Source: Spirochaetota bacterium
GTDB taxonomy: Bacteria; Spirochaetota; UBA4802; UBA5550
Assembly: GCA_016933025.1 (NCBI GenBank)
Contig: JAFGBT010000014.1
Coordinates: 1 to 64,000, forward strand
Reading direction: 5' to 3'
DNA length: 64,000 nucleotides
Shown here piece by piece: positions 63,166-64,000 of this stretch; the stretch's first letter is position 1; the number at the start of each line of letters is the position of its first letter. A model generated the notes under the pieces. That model was not told where the DNA came from. It ran no database searches and worked only from the letters and a program-made list of their open reading frames with translations. Both the position numbers and the translations under genes were made by a program.

Positions 63166-63906
63166 TTATTTTTTTGACTTCCGGGAACCTGATTTTTTTC
63201 TCTCTCCGCTCTCCCTGGAGCTTTTTTTTCTTTCATCTGATATTATTGAGCCGTCCGTCAGCCTGATGAGCCGCTCGGCATAGTCCATTACCATTCTGTC
63301 GTGCGTGGAGAAGAGGAAGGTGATGTTCTTCCGGTGGTTCAGGTCATGCATCAGATCGAGAAGCCCCGACCCGGTCTTCTGGTCAAGGTTGGCCGTCGGC
63401 TCGTCCGCGAGCACCAATTCCGGCTCCGACACGATAGCGCGCGCCACGGCCACCCGCTGCTGCTGGCCGCCCGACAGCTCCTTGGGCCGCCGGTTGATCT
63501 CCTTGGCTAGGCCGACCTCTTTGAGTATCTCCGTTGATCTCCTGCGCCGCTCCGCCTTGTCCACGCCCTGGAGGAGGAGAATGTACTCAACATTTTCCAG
63601 CGCCGTGAGGACCGGGATCAGGTTATACGCCTGGAAGATGAACCCGATATTGTGGAGCCGCATGTCAGAGAGCTCCCTGGCCGACATATTGTTCAGCTCC
63701 TTCCCGGCGACTGTGAGGTTGCCGGCGGTCGGCTGGTCGAGCCCGCCGATCAGGTTCAGCAGGGTCGTCTTGCCGGAACCGGACGGGCCGGCTATTGCGG
63801 TGAATTCTCCCCGCTCAACAGTGAGATCGACGCCGCGAAGGGCTTGGACTTCAAGACCCTCACCGTCGTAATTTTTTACCAGGTTATTGATGCTAATGAT
63901 TGCCAT
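63166..63906 (-). CDS. LolD/MacB-type ABC transporter ATP-binding protein
   Basis: This 246-residue ATPase has Walker A GPSGSGKTT (40-48), signature LSGGQQQRVAVARAI (143-157), Walker B LVLADEPTANLDQKTG and a His switch FLFSTHDRMV. The pattern is of the LolD/MacB/FtsE group that powers FtsX-type permeases. A basic C-terminal tail (KKSSRESGERKKSGSRKSKK) is unusual. The end of an FtsX-type permease gene lies 12 bp upstream, so they form one transporter; lipoprotein release (LolCDE) is a likely but unproven role. Confidence 0.92.
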   Translation of the reverse strand: MAIISINNLVKNYDGEGLEVQALRGVDLTVERGEFTAIAGPSGSGKTTLLNLIGGLDQPTAGNLTVAGKELNNMSARELSDMRLHNIGFIFQAYNLIPVLTALENVEYILLLQGVDKAERRRRSTEILKEVGLAKEINRRPKELSGGQQQRVAVARAIVSEPELVLADEPTANLDQKTGSGLLDLMHDLNHRKNITFLFSTHDRMVMDYAERLIRLTDGSIISDERKKSSRESGERKKSGSRKSKK

Positions 63907-63918
63907 GGTACGTCCTCC

Positions 63919-64000
63919 TCAAATGTAGTGAAGCGCTTCGAGCGGTTTTATGCGGGCCGCCTTGAACGCCGGATAGATTGCTGCGATTATAGTCGTACAC
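63919..64000 (-). CDS. C-terminal end of an FtsX-type ABC permease (truncated by the window edge)
   Basis: The minus strand reads an open frame to a TGA at 63919-63921. The residues IIAAIYPAFKAARIKPLEALHYI match the conserved C-terminus of FtsX-like permeases of the LolC/MacB type. The start lies beyond the right edge. It precedes the LolD-type ATPase by 12 bp; GAGGAGG, overlapping the permease stop, serves as the ATPase ribosome binding site. Confidence 0.8.
   Translation of the reverse strand, partial: CTTIIAAIYPAFKAARIKPLEALHYI

Overview
The window looks like a chromosomal segment of an anaerobic or microaerophilic spirochaete. The main evidence is two tandem FlaB-type core flagellins of about 280 residues, which lack the variable outer domains and have the spirochaete periplasmic-flagellin pattern. 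They are accompanied by many lipoproteins with loose lipoboxes, outer-membrane beta-barrel proteins and a LolD-type ABC ATPase. Several genes suggest anaerobic or sulfur/acyl-CoA chemistry: a DsrE-TusA-DsrM-like-DsrK-like block, a 2-hydroxyacyl-CoA dehydratase pair, a 3-hydroxybutyryl-CoA dehydrogenase and a core MetE-like protein. The phylum is inferred from gene content only; I cannot name a genus. No rRNA, tRNA, CRISPR array, insertion sequence or phage gene was seen.

Layout. 1-2.3 kb: two minus-strand flaB genes with separate promoters and terminators. 2.6-9.8 kb: a membrane/TPR protein with a degenerate spermidine-synthase-like domain, a small membrane protein, a PflX-type radical SAM enzyme, a TPR/beta-barrel protein and SuhB. 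10.0-19.3 kb: the most unusual locus. It holds a 1178-residue fusion of three PilZ domains, a LuxD-like acyl hydrolase and a methyltransferase, then an atypical AMP-forming acyl ligase, an acyl carrier protein, a B12-binding radical SAM enzyme, and a membrane histidine kinase fused to a receiver and an HD-GYP (c-di-GMP phosphodiesterase) domain. I infer a c-di-GMP-linked pathway that builds or releases a modified acyl product; the product is unknown.

19.4-27.1 kb: a DUF2892 protein, exonuclease VII (xseAB), the DsrE/TusA/DsrM-like/DsrK-like module and an acyl-CoA synthetase. 27.2-37 kb (mostly minus): two 2-hydroxyacyl-CoA dehydratase subunits, small membrane and lipoproteins, lspA-ileS, a lipoprotein and recD. 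37.1-45.8 kb: 3-hydroxyacyl-CoA dehydrogenase, lipoproteins, lysS, a MORN-type repeat protein, a CmpB-family membrane/HD fusion, a class II photolyase and the core MetE-like protein. 45.8-51.3 kb: a STAS-like protein and the lon-ComFB-pepF operon. 51.4-57.8 kb: a class I adenylate cyclase, a coiled-coil protein, a lipoprotein, an EthD-like protein, hisF and a PtsN-like EIIA. 58.0-64.0 kb: leuS, two unknown proteins, an outer-membrane protein, and a LolD-type ATPase with the tail of its FtsX-type permease running off the right edge.

Nucleotide signalling recurs: PilZ and HD-GYP domains, a ComFB-domain protein, a class I adenylate cyclase and PtsN lie within about 48 kb. The remainder is housekeeping (aminoacyl-tRNA synthetases, Lon, PepF, XseAB, RecD, LspA). 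Domain calls are from reading the translated sequences; no database search was run, and all residue positions are hand counts.
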